Position numbers and translations under genes: made by a program | Source of the DNA: Candidatus Poribacteria bacterium | GTDB taxonomy: Bacteria > Poribacteria > WGA-4E > GCA-2687025 | Assembly (NCBI GenBank): GCA_027625215.1 | Contig: JAQBWJ010000079.1 | Coordinates: 1-8,002 of the forward strand | DNA length: 8,002 nt | Reading direction: 5' to 3' | Shown here: positions 1 to 5,767 of the stretch, piece after piece | Numbering within the stretch: the stretch's first letter is position 1 | How the letters are laid out: the number at the start of each line of letters is the position of its first letter | Notes under the pieces: generated by a model | The model's input: the letters and a program-made list of their open reading frames with translations, nothing else | Told to the model about the DNA's origin: nothing | Database searches by the model: none

Positions 1-1
1 G

Positions 2-529
2 AACCGGAAGTTGCTCGTCGCGGGCGAATCGATCCTGAGCCTATGCCTGTTCGCGTCGGACGTGTCGCAGACCGAAGGAGTGTCGTACGTGGTCGTGTTC
101 GATCTCGACAACGACCAGTATTGGCTCTCGAAGGCGTCCGCATTGGAACAGGGCGACCTGTCGATGACGGTCGGGATCGGCGCGTTGTACGAAGCGACCG
201 AAGAGGGCGAAGAAACCGAAGCGACGCTGGAAGACCTGACGACCACCCGCGCGTCGGGGGTGATCGGGCAAGCGAAGAAACTCGTGCAGGCGGTCGACTT
301 GGCGATGACGCAGGTAGACCGCGATCAACTGGTGAACACGCTCGACGCGGGCATGGAGTACGTGCAGTTCGGCATCGGCGGCGCGGCGGAACCCGCGAGC
401 ATCTACCTCGTCAACGTGGAAGGTCGCGCGATTGTGATCGACATTCCGCGCGACGCCTCCCGTTCTGTCGTGCGGAAGTTGAGCGAAGACGAAGTGACCT
501 CACTCGGACTCGACGCCCTCCAACTGTGA
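2..529 (+). CDS. GspH-like minor pseudopilin, 5'-truncated by window edge
   Basis: This is the C-terminal part (175 residues visible) of a probable GspH/FimT-type minor pseudopilin, a periplasmic, inner-membrane-anchored component of the pseudopilus tip. The frame is open to the first base of the window, so the prepilin leader and hydrophobic helix lie upstream. A TTG at 11 is only an internal codon, not a convincing start. Two family-like patterns are visible. Near the start, a helix followed by GVSYVVVFDLDNDQYWL fits the 'G.py.v.Fd....Y.l' strand pair seen after the GspH helix. Near the end, FGIGGAAEPASIYLVNVEG followed by RAIVIDIP resembles the 'sG...a.i.l....g....i.I....G' end of GspH. 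In between is an acidic stretch (EATEEGEETEATLEDL) with no recognised function. The stop is 26 bases before the gspI ATG, consistent with an operon. The position directly before gspI-J-K supports GspH, but without the N-terminus another pseudopilin type (GspG-like) cannot be fully excluded. Confidence 0.7.
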   Translation, partial: NRKLLVAGESILSLCLFASDVSQTEGVSYVVVFDLDNDQYWLSKASALEQGDLSMTVGIGALYEATEEGEETEATLEDLTTTRASGVIGQAKKLVQAVDLAMTQVDRDQLVNTLDAGMEYVQFGIGGAAEPASIYLVNVEGRAIVIDIPRDASRSVVRKLSEDEVTSLGLDALQL

Positions 530-555
530 CGCCCCGGGGACAAAGAGACCACCTC

Positions 556-987
556 ATGCAACCCATTCAAACAGACCAACGTCGCTCGGACGGCGGCTTC
601 ACGCTGCTAGAAATCCTGGTGTCGTTGACGATTCTTGGGTTGATCCTGCCCGTCATTCTGTACGCGTTCACGGCGAGCTCGCGCACCCGCGCCGTCTCGG
701 ACGGGCGAACGACGGCGGCATATCTCGCGCGCGACAAGATGGCGGAGTTGGAGTCGATCACCCCGATAGAAGTCGGCGAGGCGCAGGGCGAGTTTGAGGA
801 AGGCTCCGCCGTCACATGGGCGACGAGCATCACCCAACAGGGCGAACTGGACGGGCTGTACGATTGCGTCGTGACGGTCGCGTGGATGGAGGCGGGGCAG
901 CAACGCGAATTCTCGATCCGCACGTACCTCGCCGACAGAGCGGCGACGGCGACCGACCCGCTCGCGCAGGGAGGAGCTCCAAAGTGA
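556..987 (+). CDS. gspI: GspI-like minor pseudopilin (type II secretion)
   Basis: 143-residue minor pseudopilin of the T2SS tip complex (GspI-J-K-H), a usual length for GspI. Residues 1-14 form a polar leader ending in GG. The prepilin peptidase site is G14|F15, followed by FTLLE with the conserved glutamate at mature position 5 (E19), and a hydrophobic helix runs to about residue 40. Hallmarks of GspI follow: AYLARDKMAELE (55-66), matching the 'A..la..kl.el' segment, then G-EF (80), W88, a V.V.W strand ending at W110, and a final strand FSIRTYL (119-125). The ATG at 556 gives a short leader. The only nearby purine stretch, AGAGA, ends 7 bases upstream and is weak. An in-frame GTG at 526 overlaps the gspH stop (GTGA) and would add ten residues, but it has no Shine-Dalgarno. 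The 3' end contains a strong AGGGAGGAG that suits a start at 984 in the gspJ frame. Confidence 0.87.
   Translation: MQPIQTDQRRSDGGFTLLEILVSLTILGLILPVILYAFTASSRTRAVSDGRTTAAYLARDKMAELESITPIEVGEAQGEFEEGSAVTWATSITQQGELDGLYDCVVTVAWMEAGQQREFSIRTYLADRAATATDPLAQGGAPK
968..986 (+). promoter_or_regulatory. Strong Shine-Dalgarno plus GTG start at gspI end (probable original gspJ start)
   Basis: AGGGAGGAG (968-976) sits 7 bases before a GTG (984-986) that overlaps the gspI stop as GTGA. It is the best ribosome-binding site in the window, and it lies in the gspJ reading frame, which stays open to the gspJ ATG at 1215. Starting here would add 77 residues before the annotated gspJ start. I infer this is the ancestral, translationally coupled gspJ start, now separated from the prepilin motif by the inserted repeat. 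Whether it is still used cannot be told from sequence. Confidence 0.6.
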
Positions 988-1002
988 TTCGTACTATACG
1001 AA
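988..1002 (+). repeat. Short perfect dyad TTCGTA-CTA-TACGAA
   Basis: A 6-bp perfect inverted repeat with a 3-base spacer lies directly after the gspI stop codon, upstream of the inserted element. It could form a small hairpin, be an operator-like dyad, or be chance. No T-run follows, so it is not a classical terminator. If translation starts at GTG 984 it lies within the coding sequence. Confidence 0.35.
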
Positions 1003-1031
1003 CGTGTCTGAGAAACTCCATGCCCCTGATA

Positions 1032-1220
1032 TGTCATTCTGAGTCCATCACCGCACTTATTGATGCGGTTTCCCCGTCGCCTCTATTGTGTCGTTCTGAG
1101 GCTACTGCCGAAGCCTGTCCTGAGCGAAGCCGAAGGGAACCTCTTGCCAACGAGTTGAACCGAGATCATGGTGCGACCGTTCGGGCTAGAGATTCTTCGG
1201 CACGGAGCCTCAAAATGACA
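1032..1220 (+). repeat. Interspersed inverted-repeat element (MITE/REP-like), 189 bp
   Basis: The element begins with TGTCATTCTGAG (1032-1043) and ends with CTCAAAATGACA (1209-1220), which match as terminal inverted repeats at 11 of 12 positions. An internal second copy of the left end, TGTCGTTCTGAG (1089-1100), suggests a nested or composite structure. Inside are the palindromic GCCTGTCCTGAGCGAAGCC and CGAAGGG (1113-1137) and GAGATTCTTCGG (1189-1200). I recognise these as parts of a non-coding repeat family scattered through many bacterial genomes, often mistranslated as 'CPERSRR'. A hairpin ACCGCA/TGCGGT (1050-1069) lies between the two left ends. No transposase and no clear target duplication is visible. 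The length is exactly 63 codons and the gspJ frame has no stop in it, so the insertion does not break that frame. Confidence 0.8.
1204..1217 (+). promoter_or_regulatory. Ribosome-binding site and ATG carried by the repeat's right end
   Basis: GGAG (1204-1207), a 7-base spacer CCTCAAA, then ATG (1215-1217) form a plausible initiation site inside the right end of the inverted-repeat element. The ATG is the 'ATGACA' of the terminal repeat itself, so the first two residues of gspJ (Met-Thr) come from the element. The string closely resembles the upstream site: GGAGCTCCAAAGTGA (973-987) against GGAGCCTCAAAATGA (1204-1218), 12 of 15 identical. Confidence 0.55.
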
Positions 1221-2210
1221 AAAATCCAATATTCTCTGCGGCGCGACGACGGGTTCACGCTCGTTGAACTCCTCTTGGCGATGATGGTGCTCGTCATCAT
1301 CGCGGGGGTCGCGTATTCGTCGTTTTCGCATGTCATCAACGTCTATCAAAAAGACGCGACGAAGTTGTCGTTGGCGCGGAACCAACGTCAGGGGTTGGTG
1401 CAGATCACGCGCGATTTGGAGAGTTCGCTGACCTCCGAAAACGACACCGATTTGCAGTTCTACTTCGAGGACATCCCCGGCGAGCTCGAAACGGAAGGGC
1501 TCGACATCATCAGTTTCGTGACGACGATTGACGCGGAGGCGGAAACCGACCTCGCGGAACCCCTGTCCGACCTGCCGCCGAGCCGCCGTCAATCGTCCGG
1601 CACATCCACTGAGGAAGAGGAAGCCGCGACTCAGACGACGCAGACCGACCTCGTGCGCGTCGCCTACCTCATCGCCCCGAACCCCGACAACATCCTGAAT
1701 CCCAACCCGAACGCGACGGAAGAAGAGCTCCTGGAGCAGTCGTTGATTCGGATCACCTCGACGACGTTGAACCTCGAAGAAGCGTTCGGGGAGGCGTTTT
1801 TGCAAGACCCCGAAAACATGATCATCACGCTGTACGACGCCGGAGCGCAGATCGACGTGATTGTCGATAACGCCCGCTCGCTGAACTTCCTGTTTTGGGA
1901 CGGCGAGCAGTGGGTGGATACGTGGCTGGTCGAAGAACAGGGCATCCCGTCCGTCGTCCGCATGTCGCTGACGGTGGAAGACCCCGCGACGACCGCTGCG
2001 GCGGCGGCGTCCTCGTCGAACAACAACGCGACGATTCTGCCCGGCACGCACACCCGTTCCTCCACCGCGAAATTGATGACGACGATTGAAGGCGGCGCGG
2101 CTCAGGGCGCGGGCGGGGCTCAGGGAGCTCAAGGCGCGCAAGGTGGAGGCGGACAGGGTGGCGGAGGTCAAGGCGGGGGCGGCGGACAAGGCGGTGGTCC
2201 CGGTGGTTAA
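1215..2210 (+). CDS. gspJ: GspJ-like minor pseudopilin with glycine-rich tail
   Basis: 331-residue minor pseudopilin of the T2SS tip, longer than the roughly 200 residues usual for GspJ. From the ATG at 1215 the leader is 13 residues. The peptidase site is G13|F14, followed by FTLVE with Glu5 (E18) and a hydrophobic helix to about residue 35. RNQRQGLVQITRDLESSL (55-72) matches the GspJ helix after the anchor. LNFLFWDGEQWVDTW (223-237) and IPSVVRMSLTV (from 244) match the 'F.y.dg..W...W' and 'lP..vr..l' signatures near the family's C-terminus. Two additions explain the length: an acidic, Ser/Thr/Gln-rich insert at about 113-145, and a Gly/Gln/Ala tail at 293-331 made largely of GGGGQ-like units. 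The annotated start comes from the end of an inserted repeat. An alternative GTG at 984, overlapping the gspI stop, is in frame and would give 408 residues. The 3' end overlaps gspK by 8 bp, suggesting translational coupling. Confidence 0.87.
   Translation: MTKIQYSLRRDDGFTLVELLLAMMVLVIIAGVAYSSFSHVINVYQKDATKLSLARNQRQGLVQITRDLESSLTSENDTDLQFYFEDIPGELETEGLDIISFVTTIDAEAETDLAEPLSDLPPSRRQSSGTSTEEEEAATQTTQTDLVRVAYLIAPNPDNILNPNPNATEEELLEQSLIRITSTTLNLEEAFGEAFLQDPENMIITLYDAGAQIDVIVDNARSLNFLFWDGEQWVDTWLVEEQGIPSVVRMSLTVEDPATTAAAAASSSNNNATILPGTHTRSSTAKLMTTIEGGAAQGAGGAQGAQGAQGGGGQGGGGQGGGGGQGGGPGG
2091..2207 (+). repeat. Gly/Gln-rich low-complexity coding tract in gspJ
   Basis: Imperfect repeats of the type GGNGGNGGNCAA encode the Gly/Gln/Ala tail of GspJ (residues 293-331). 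Because GGN-GGN codons resemble Shine-Dalgarno sequence, the tract also forms the ribosome-binding region of gspK, whose start lies within it. Such tracts are prone to length change by slippage. Confidence 0.8.
2188..2205 (+). promoter_or_regulatory. gspK ribosome-binding region and GTG start inside gspJ
   Basis: AAGG (2188-2191) and GGTGG (2193-2197) precede the GTG at 2203 by 11 and 5 bases. The start lies 8 bp inside gspJ. An upstream in-frame GTG at 2194 would add only three residues, and its own AAGG would be too close (2 bases), so 2203 is preferred. Confidence 0.5.
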
Positions 2211-3621
2211 ACGTCGATTCAATCAACGGTTCGGCGACGACAAAGGTCTCTCGCTCGTCGCAACGCTGTGGATTATGGCGGTGCTGTCGATTCTGGCGAC
2301 GGAGTACCTCTATACGGTGATGCTCGACCGCAAGATGGCGGAGAACATCGTCAGCCGCACGCAGGTCGAGTTCGCGGCGAAGGCGGGCATCGCGCAGTTC
2401 ATCCGCACGCTGGCGGCGGACGAAACGCCGCAGGACTCCACCGACGACGAGTGGGCGCAGCAGATCGAAAATGAGATTCTCGACCCGACGGTGACGACGA
2501 AGACGCACCCGTACACCGTCACCGCGACGGATGAAGCCGCCAAGATCAACGCGAACACGGCGACGCAGGCGAACCTTCAAAGCGTGTTGCAAAGCGCGGG
2601 CGCGGGCGAACAGGCGCAAACGCTCTCGCAGGCGATTGTCGACGCGCGCGGCACGCAACCGTTTCGCACCATCGGCGACCTCGCCCGCGTGGAGGGCATG
2701 ACGACCAACATTCTCTACGGAGCCGCGACAACGACGCCGACCGCAACGACCGGCGCGCCGACTCAACAATCGACGCCGTTAATCAACCTTCTCACCGTCT
2801 ATTCCGTCGATAAGAATGAGCGTTCGGGCGGCGAAGACCGGGTGAACATCACGAGCGCCGACGCGAACGCGATCCGAGACGGGCTGACGTTGGACAACGG
2901 AAGTCAGGCGTTGTCGGATGAGGAAGCGGACGCCTTCGTCCAGTATCGGGACAACAACACGCTCGACTCCATCGGCGACCTGCTCGACGTGGCGTTGCCC
3001 TCGCAGAAGTTGGACGGCTTCCGCAACCAGTTGAGCACCGACGGACAGAACAACACCGTCAACATCAACACGGCGGACGCGAACGCGCTCGGCAACGTGA
3101 ACGGGATCGATCAAGGGCTTGGCGAGTCCATCGTTCGCTATCGCAACGCGAACGGCAACTTCGGCAGCGTGGACAATCTGACGAACGTGACGCTGCTGAC
3201 GCGCGACGAAATCAAGCAGGTGATCGACAAGGCGACGATCACGGACGACGACACGATTGAGGGTCTGGTGAACATCAACACGGCGTCGGTGGAGGTGCTG
3301 GGGTTCTTGTCGAACATGGACCCGCAGAAGGCGCAGGCGATCATCGACGCGCGCGCGAACACGGCGCAACAACAAGGCGCGGCGCAAGCGGGGCAACAGC
3401 AACAGAGCTCCGGGTTCACCAACATCGGGGCGTTGCTCGACATTCAACAGATTGACGACGACACGTTTCAGCAGATCGCGGGTCAGATTACCTATCGCGC
3501 CCAAGTGTTTCGGGTGGAAGCGGCAGGGCAAGACCAAAACGGGCAGACGCTTACGACGATTATCGCGGTATTGGATCGCAGCGGCGACGAGGTGACGACT
3601 CGATATTGGCGCGTGAACTGA
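2203..3621 (+). CDS. gspK: GspK-like minor pseudopilin with four helix-hairpin-helix-type modules
   Basis: 472-residue GspK, the large minor pseudopilin that caps the T2SS pseudopilus; most GspK are about 300-350 residues. A basic leader (1-15) ends at K14-G15, followed by LSLVATLWIMAVLSILA. Mature position 5 is Ala (A20) where other pseudopilins have Glu, a known GspK trait. The downstream helix EFAAKAGIAQFIRTLA matches the 'A.aGi......L' of GspK. The periplasmic part contains four modules that each begin with a ComEA-like motif: INANTA (115), VNITSA (214), VNINTA (286) and VNINTA (356). Each is followed by an 'a..Iv..R....f.si.dL..v' hairpin-like segment. Typical GspK has two such units, so this looks like an internal expansion. 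The C-terminus (AQVFRVEA, a polar turn, then TTIIAVLDR and RYWRV) matches the final GspK strands. Start choice GTG 2203 gives a short leader and an 8-bp overlap with gspJ. An open frame back to 2086 is gspJ's glycine-rich tract read in another frame. Confidence 0.9.
   Translation: MVKRRFNQRFGDDKGLSLVATLWIMAVLSILATEYLYTVMLDRKMAENIVSRTQVEFAAKAGIAQFIRTLAADETPQDSTDDEWAQQIENEILDPTVTTKTHPYTVTATDEAAKINANTATQANLQSVLQSAGAGEQAQTLSQAIVDARGTQPFRTIGDLARVEGMTTNILYGAATTTPTATTGAPTQQSTPLINLLTVYSVDKNERSGGEDRVNITSADANAIRDGLTLDNGSQALSDEEADAFVQYRDNNTLDSIGDLLDVALPSQKLDGFRNQLSTDGQNNTVNINTADANALGNVNGIDQGLGESIVRYRNANGNFGSVDNLTNVTLLTRDEIKQVIDKATITDDDTIEGLVNINTASVEVLGFLSNMDPQKAQAIIDARANTAQQQGAAQAGQQQQSSGFTNIGALLDIQQIDDDTFQQIAGQITYRAQVFRVEAAGQDQNGQTLTTIIAVLDRSGDEVTTRYWRVN
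2842..3471 (+). repeat. Tandem coding repeats of about 70 codons in gspK
   Basis: Three successive units start with GTGAACATCACGAGC (2842), GTCAACATCAACACG (3058) and GTGAACATCAACACG (3268). They are spaced 216 and 210 bp and encode VNITSADANA, VNINTADANA and VNINTASVEV. The first two share the downstream GCCGACGCGAACGCG or a near copy. A fourth, more diverged unit (INANTATQA, 2545) lies further upstream. The regular spacing supports tandem duplication of one module. The right boundary given is approximate. Confidence 0.6.
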
Positions 3622-3627
3622 TCTAAC

Positions 3628-3646
3628 GGGGGGCGACGCGCCCTCT
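3628..3646 (+). other. Small intergenic hairpin between gspK and gspL
   Basis: GGGCG (3631-3635), ACG, CGCCC (3639-3643) form a perfect 5-bp stem, extendable outward by G-T, G-C and G-T pairs. It sits 10 bases after the gspK stop, in a 50-base gap. No T-run follows, so it is unlikely to be an intrinsic terminator. It might tune mRNA stability or be chance in GC-rich DNA. Confidence 0.3.
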
Positions 3647-3671
3647 CTCTCGGCAACGGAGACAAAATAAG

Positions 3672-5711
3672 GTGGCGAGAAAACGCATTTTCGCGGTAGA
3701 CATCGGCATCGGCAGCGTGAAAGTGGTCGATCTGGCGCAGGGTCGATCCGGCTTTCAGGTGAACCGCGTCGGTTCGGCGGACAGAGGCGACGATCTGGCG
3801 GGAGCCGTCAAACAGGCGATGAACGCCGCCGGAGCGCGCGGCGACTGCGTCGTGTCGATCCTGCGCTCTCAGTTGGTGCCGCGCCATCTCACCGGACTTC
3901 CGACCGGACTCGGCGTCGCCGCGCTCAAAGAAGTGATCGAACTTCAGGCGGAAAACGAACTTCCCTTCGAGCCGGACACCTTCGTTTACGACTTCTTCAA
4001 CGAACGGCGCGCGGAAGGCGGGCTTCGGGTCGATCTGTTCGCCGCGCGACTGGACGACGTGAACGAACTGCTGCAACCCGTCCGTGAGGCGGGCGGCAAG
4101 CCGATTGGCGTGATCCCCTCCATCTTCGGGGTGTCCACGCTGCTGAAGGCGCAAAGCGACCAGCGGACGCTTCTCGTGCTGAACGTGAATCACGAAACGA
4201 CCGACATGGCGTTGATGCGGAACGGGCTCGTGACGTTCACGCGGAACCTGCCCGTCGGCGTGACGCAGTTCGAGCAAGACCCGAACGACGCGGTGCGTCG
4301 ATGGCTGGCGGAACTGCGACGGACGATCCTGTCGATCCAGCGCGGCAACGGCGGCGACGAAACCAACGTGCCGTTCAGCGAAATCTGGTTGTGGGGCGAC
4401 GGCGCGAACTTGCGGTTCGAGGCGGTCAACACGGATGACGACGAGACGGACGCCGACGACGCGGTTGCGCCTTCCCCTTCGTCGCCTTCCATGACGCTCG
4501 CCGCGCTCATCCGCGACCAGTTCGGCGTGACGACGCATGTCGGCGGTCGCAGCGAACTCTGCGAGAACGAGGGTCCGCTGGACACGATGACGGACGGCTG
4601 GACGGTTTATGGGAACGCCATCGGCATCGCCCTGCAAGCGTTGAACGAGGAAATCGACGCGAACCTGATCCCGCTCACGGAGAAGAAGAAAAAGGCTCAA
4701 GTCGACCGAACGCGACGGCTCGGCGCGTACGCGGGTTCGGCGGCGGCGGTGATGCTGGCGATGTGGTTCGGCGCGGGGCAGATCAACGCCTATCAGAAAG
4801 ACAAGGTGGACGCGCTCGACAGCGAAATCCGCCAGTATCAGACGGAACGCGCGGCGGCGGCGAAGACGCTCGGCGAGATGCAGGCGATGTCGCACTTGAA
4901 AGAGCCGGAGTACGGCGTGCTCGACGTGCTGCGCGAACTGACCGCGCTCATGCCCGACCGACGCCCCATCGCCGTCACCTCGTTCATGGTCGAAACGAAC
5001 GGCACCGTCACCGCCAGTTTCGAGGCGGAATCGCACGACGCGCTCACCGAAGCGGTGACGAAGATCGGACGGTCGCCCTGGTTTACGAACGTGACGCCGG
5101 GACAGATCACGACGCAGGAGAAGAACAATCGCCCCGTGCGCCAGTTCACCCTGTCGATGAAACTCGCGGAAAACGCGAACATTCTCGCCGCGAAACAGAT
5201 CGGCACGACGGTCGGCGGCGAGGGCGCGGGTCAGGTCGCCGGAAACGGTGGCGCGGGCGGAGGCGGTGGCGGCGGACGCGGCAACGTTCCCGGCGGCGGT
5301 CCCGGCAACTTTCAAGGCGGCGGCAATCGCGGCACAGGTGGCGGTGGCGGCGGTGGGAATCGCGGCGCAGGTGGCGGCGGGAACAATCAAGGCGGGTCGC
5401 TGGAAAACAGCGCGCGCGGCGCAGGCGGTGGCGGTCCGCAATCGATCCGAGTAAACGGGGCGACGCTGAACGCGGGAGGGAACACCGTTTTGAGGGAAGG
5501 CGGACAGATCCGAGTTTCCGGCGCCGAAGCAGTGCGAGTCGCCGTCGATGATGGCGAAACGGCTGACGACGCAAAAGCCGACGAAGGCGAAAGCGTCGAA
5601 ACGACGGAAGAAACACCGCGCGGCGGCGTCTACGTCCCGGCTGCTGACGGCGACCGCGTTCGAGGCGCGGTCAGAGTGACCGCCACGACCGAAACGACTG
5701 ACGGCGACTAA
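3672..5711 (+). CDS. gspL: GspL-type platform protein: PilM-like actin fold fused to PilN-like periplasmic domain
   Basis: 679-residue inner-membrane platform protein. In the family, the cytoplasmic actin-like part recruits the secretion ATPase (GspE/PilB) and the periplasmic part pairs with GspM/PilO. Residues 1-330 form a PilM/GspL actin-like domain: FAVDIGIGSVKVVDL (7-21) is the phosphate-1 strand with D10, and PRHLTGLPTGLG is followed by an 'L..vie.Qaen.lPF' segment typical of PilM. One membrane helix spans about 350-370, followed by a coiled coil (371-406) and a PilN-like ferredoxin-type domain (about 410-500, LRELTALMPDRRPI...). A Gly-rich linker (515-590) and an acidic C-terminal region follow; these are not part of normal GspL and explain the excess over the usual 400 or so residues. 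The phosphate-2 site reads LNVNHETTD (170-178) where PilM has a DIG-type motif, suggesting weak or no ATP hydrolysis. The GTG start at 3672 is supported by GGAGA (3658-3662) 9 bases upstream. Confidence 0.85.
   Translation: MARKRIFAVDIGIGSVKVVDLAQGRSGFQVNRVGSADRGDDLAGAVKQAMNAAGARGDCVVSILRSQLVPRHLTGLPTGLGVAALKEVIELQAENELPFEPDTFVYDFFNERRAEGGLRVDLFAARLDDVNELLQPVREAGGKPIGVIPSIFGVSTLLKAQSDQRTLLVLNVNHETTDMALMRNGLVTFTRNLPVGVTQFEQDPNDAVRRWLAELRRTILSIQRGNGGDETNVPFSEIWLWGDGANLRFEAVNTDDDETDADDAVAPSPSSPSMTLAALIRDQFGVTTHVGGRSELCENEGPLDTMTDGWTVYGNAIGIALQALNEEIDANLIPLTEKKKKAQVDRTRRLGAYAGSAAAVMLAMWFGAGQINAYQKDKVDALDSEIRQYQTERAAAAKTLGEMQAMSHLKEPEYGVLDVLRELTALMPDRRPIAVTSFMVETNGTVTASFEAESHDALTEAVTKIGRSPWFTNVTPGQITTQEKNNRPVRQFTLSMKLAENANILAAKQIGTTVGGEGAGQVAGNGGAGGGGGGGRGNVPGGGPGNFQGGGNRGTGGGGGGGNRGAGGGGNNQGGSLENSARGAGGGGPQSIRVNGATLNAGGNTVLREGGQIRVSGAEAVRVAVDDGETADDAKADEGESVETTEETPRGGVYVPAADGDRVRGAVRVTATTETTDGD
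5214..5445 (+). repeat. Gly-rich low-complexity coding tract in gspL
   Basis: GGN-rich repeats encode a Gly/Asn/Arg linker (about residues 515-590) with recurring GGGGGG, GNRG and GPGN-like units. It resembles in composition the tails of the gspJ and gspC/pilP-like products. It lies after the PilN-like domain, hence in the periplasm by the predicted topology. Confidence 0.8.
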
Positions 5712-5767
5712 GTTTTCACCAACGTAGTTATTAGGGTGACATCTCGACGCGCGGGAAAGCGGCTTAC

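Noticed and set aside
43..555. Upstream extension of the gspI frame from 43
   Set aside because: It runs within the gspH-like gene in another frame and is Arg-rich. The prepilin leader length favours ATG 556.
1032..1220. CRISPR or RNA gene in the 227-base spacer
   Set aside because: There is no regular array of repeats and spacers, and no tRNA or rRNA features. The inverted termini fit a dispersed repeat.
2086..2202. Extension of gspK to an ATG at 2086
   Set aside because: It would put about 54 charged residues before the cleavage site and reads gspJ's glycine tract out of frame. GTG 2203 gives a normal short leader.
1083..2769. Long overlapping minus-strand frames of 379 and 314 codons
   Set aside because: They are antisense to gspJ and gspK, Arg-rich, and overlap each other; they are composition artefacts.
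3622..3671. Internal promoter or terminator before gspL
   Set aside because: No convincing -35/-10 pair and no T-run after the small hairpin. The same holds for the gaps 5712-5767 and 7391-7444.
3492..5441. 649-codon open frame on the minus strand
   Set aside because: It lies opposite gspK and gspL, and its product is Arg/His/Val-rich low-complexity sequence typical of the complement of GC-biased codons. The plus-strand genes have clear family signatures.
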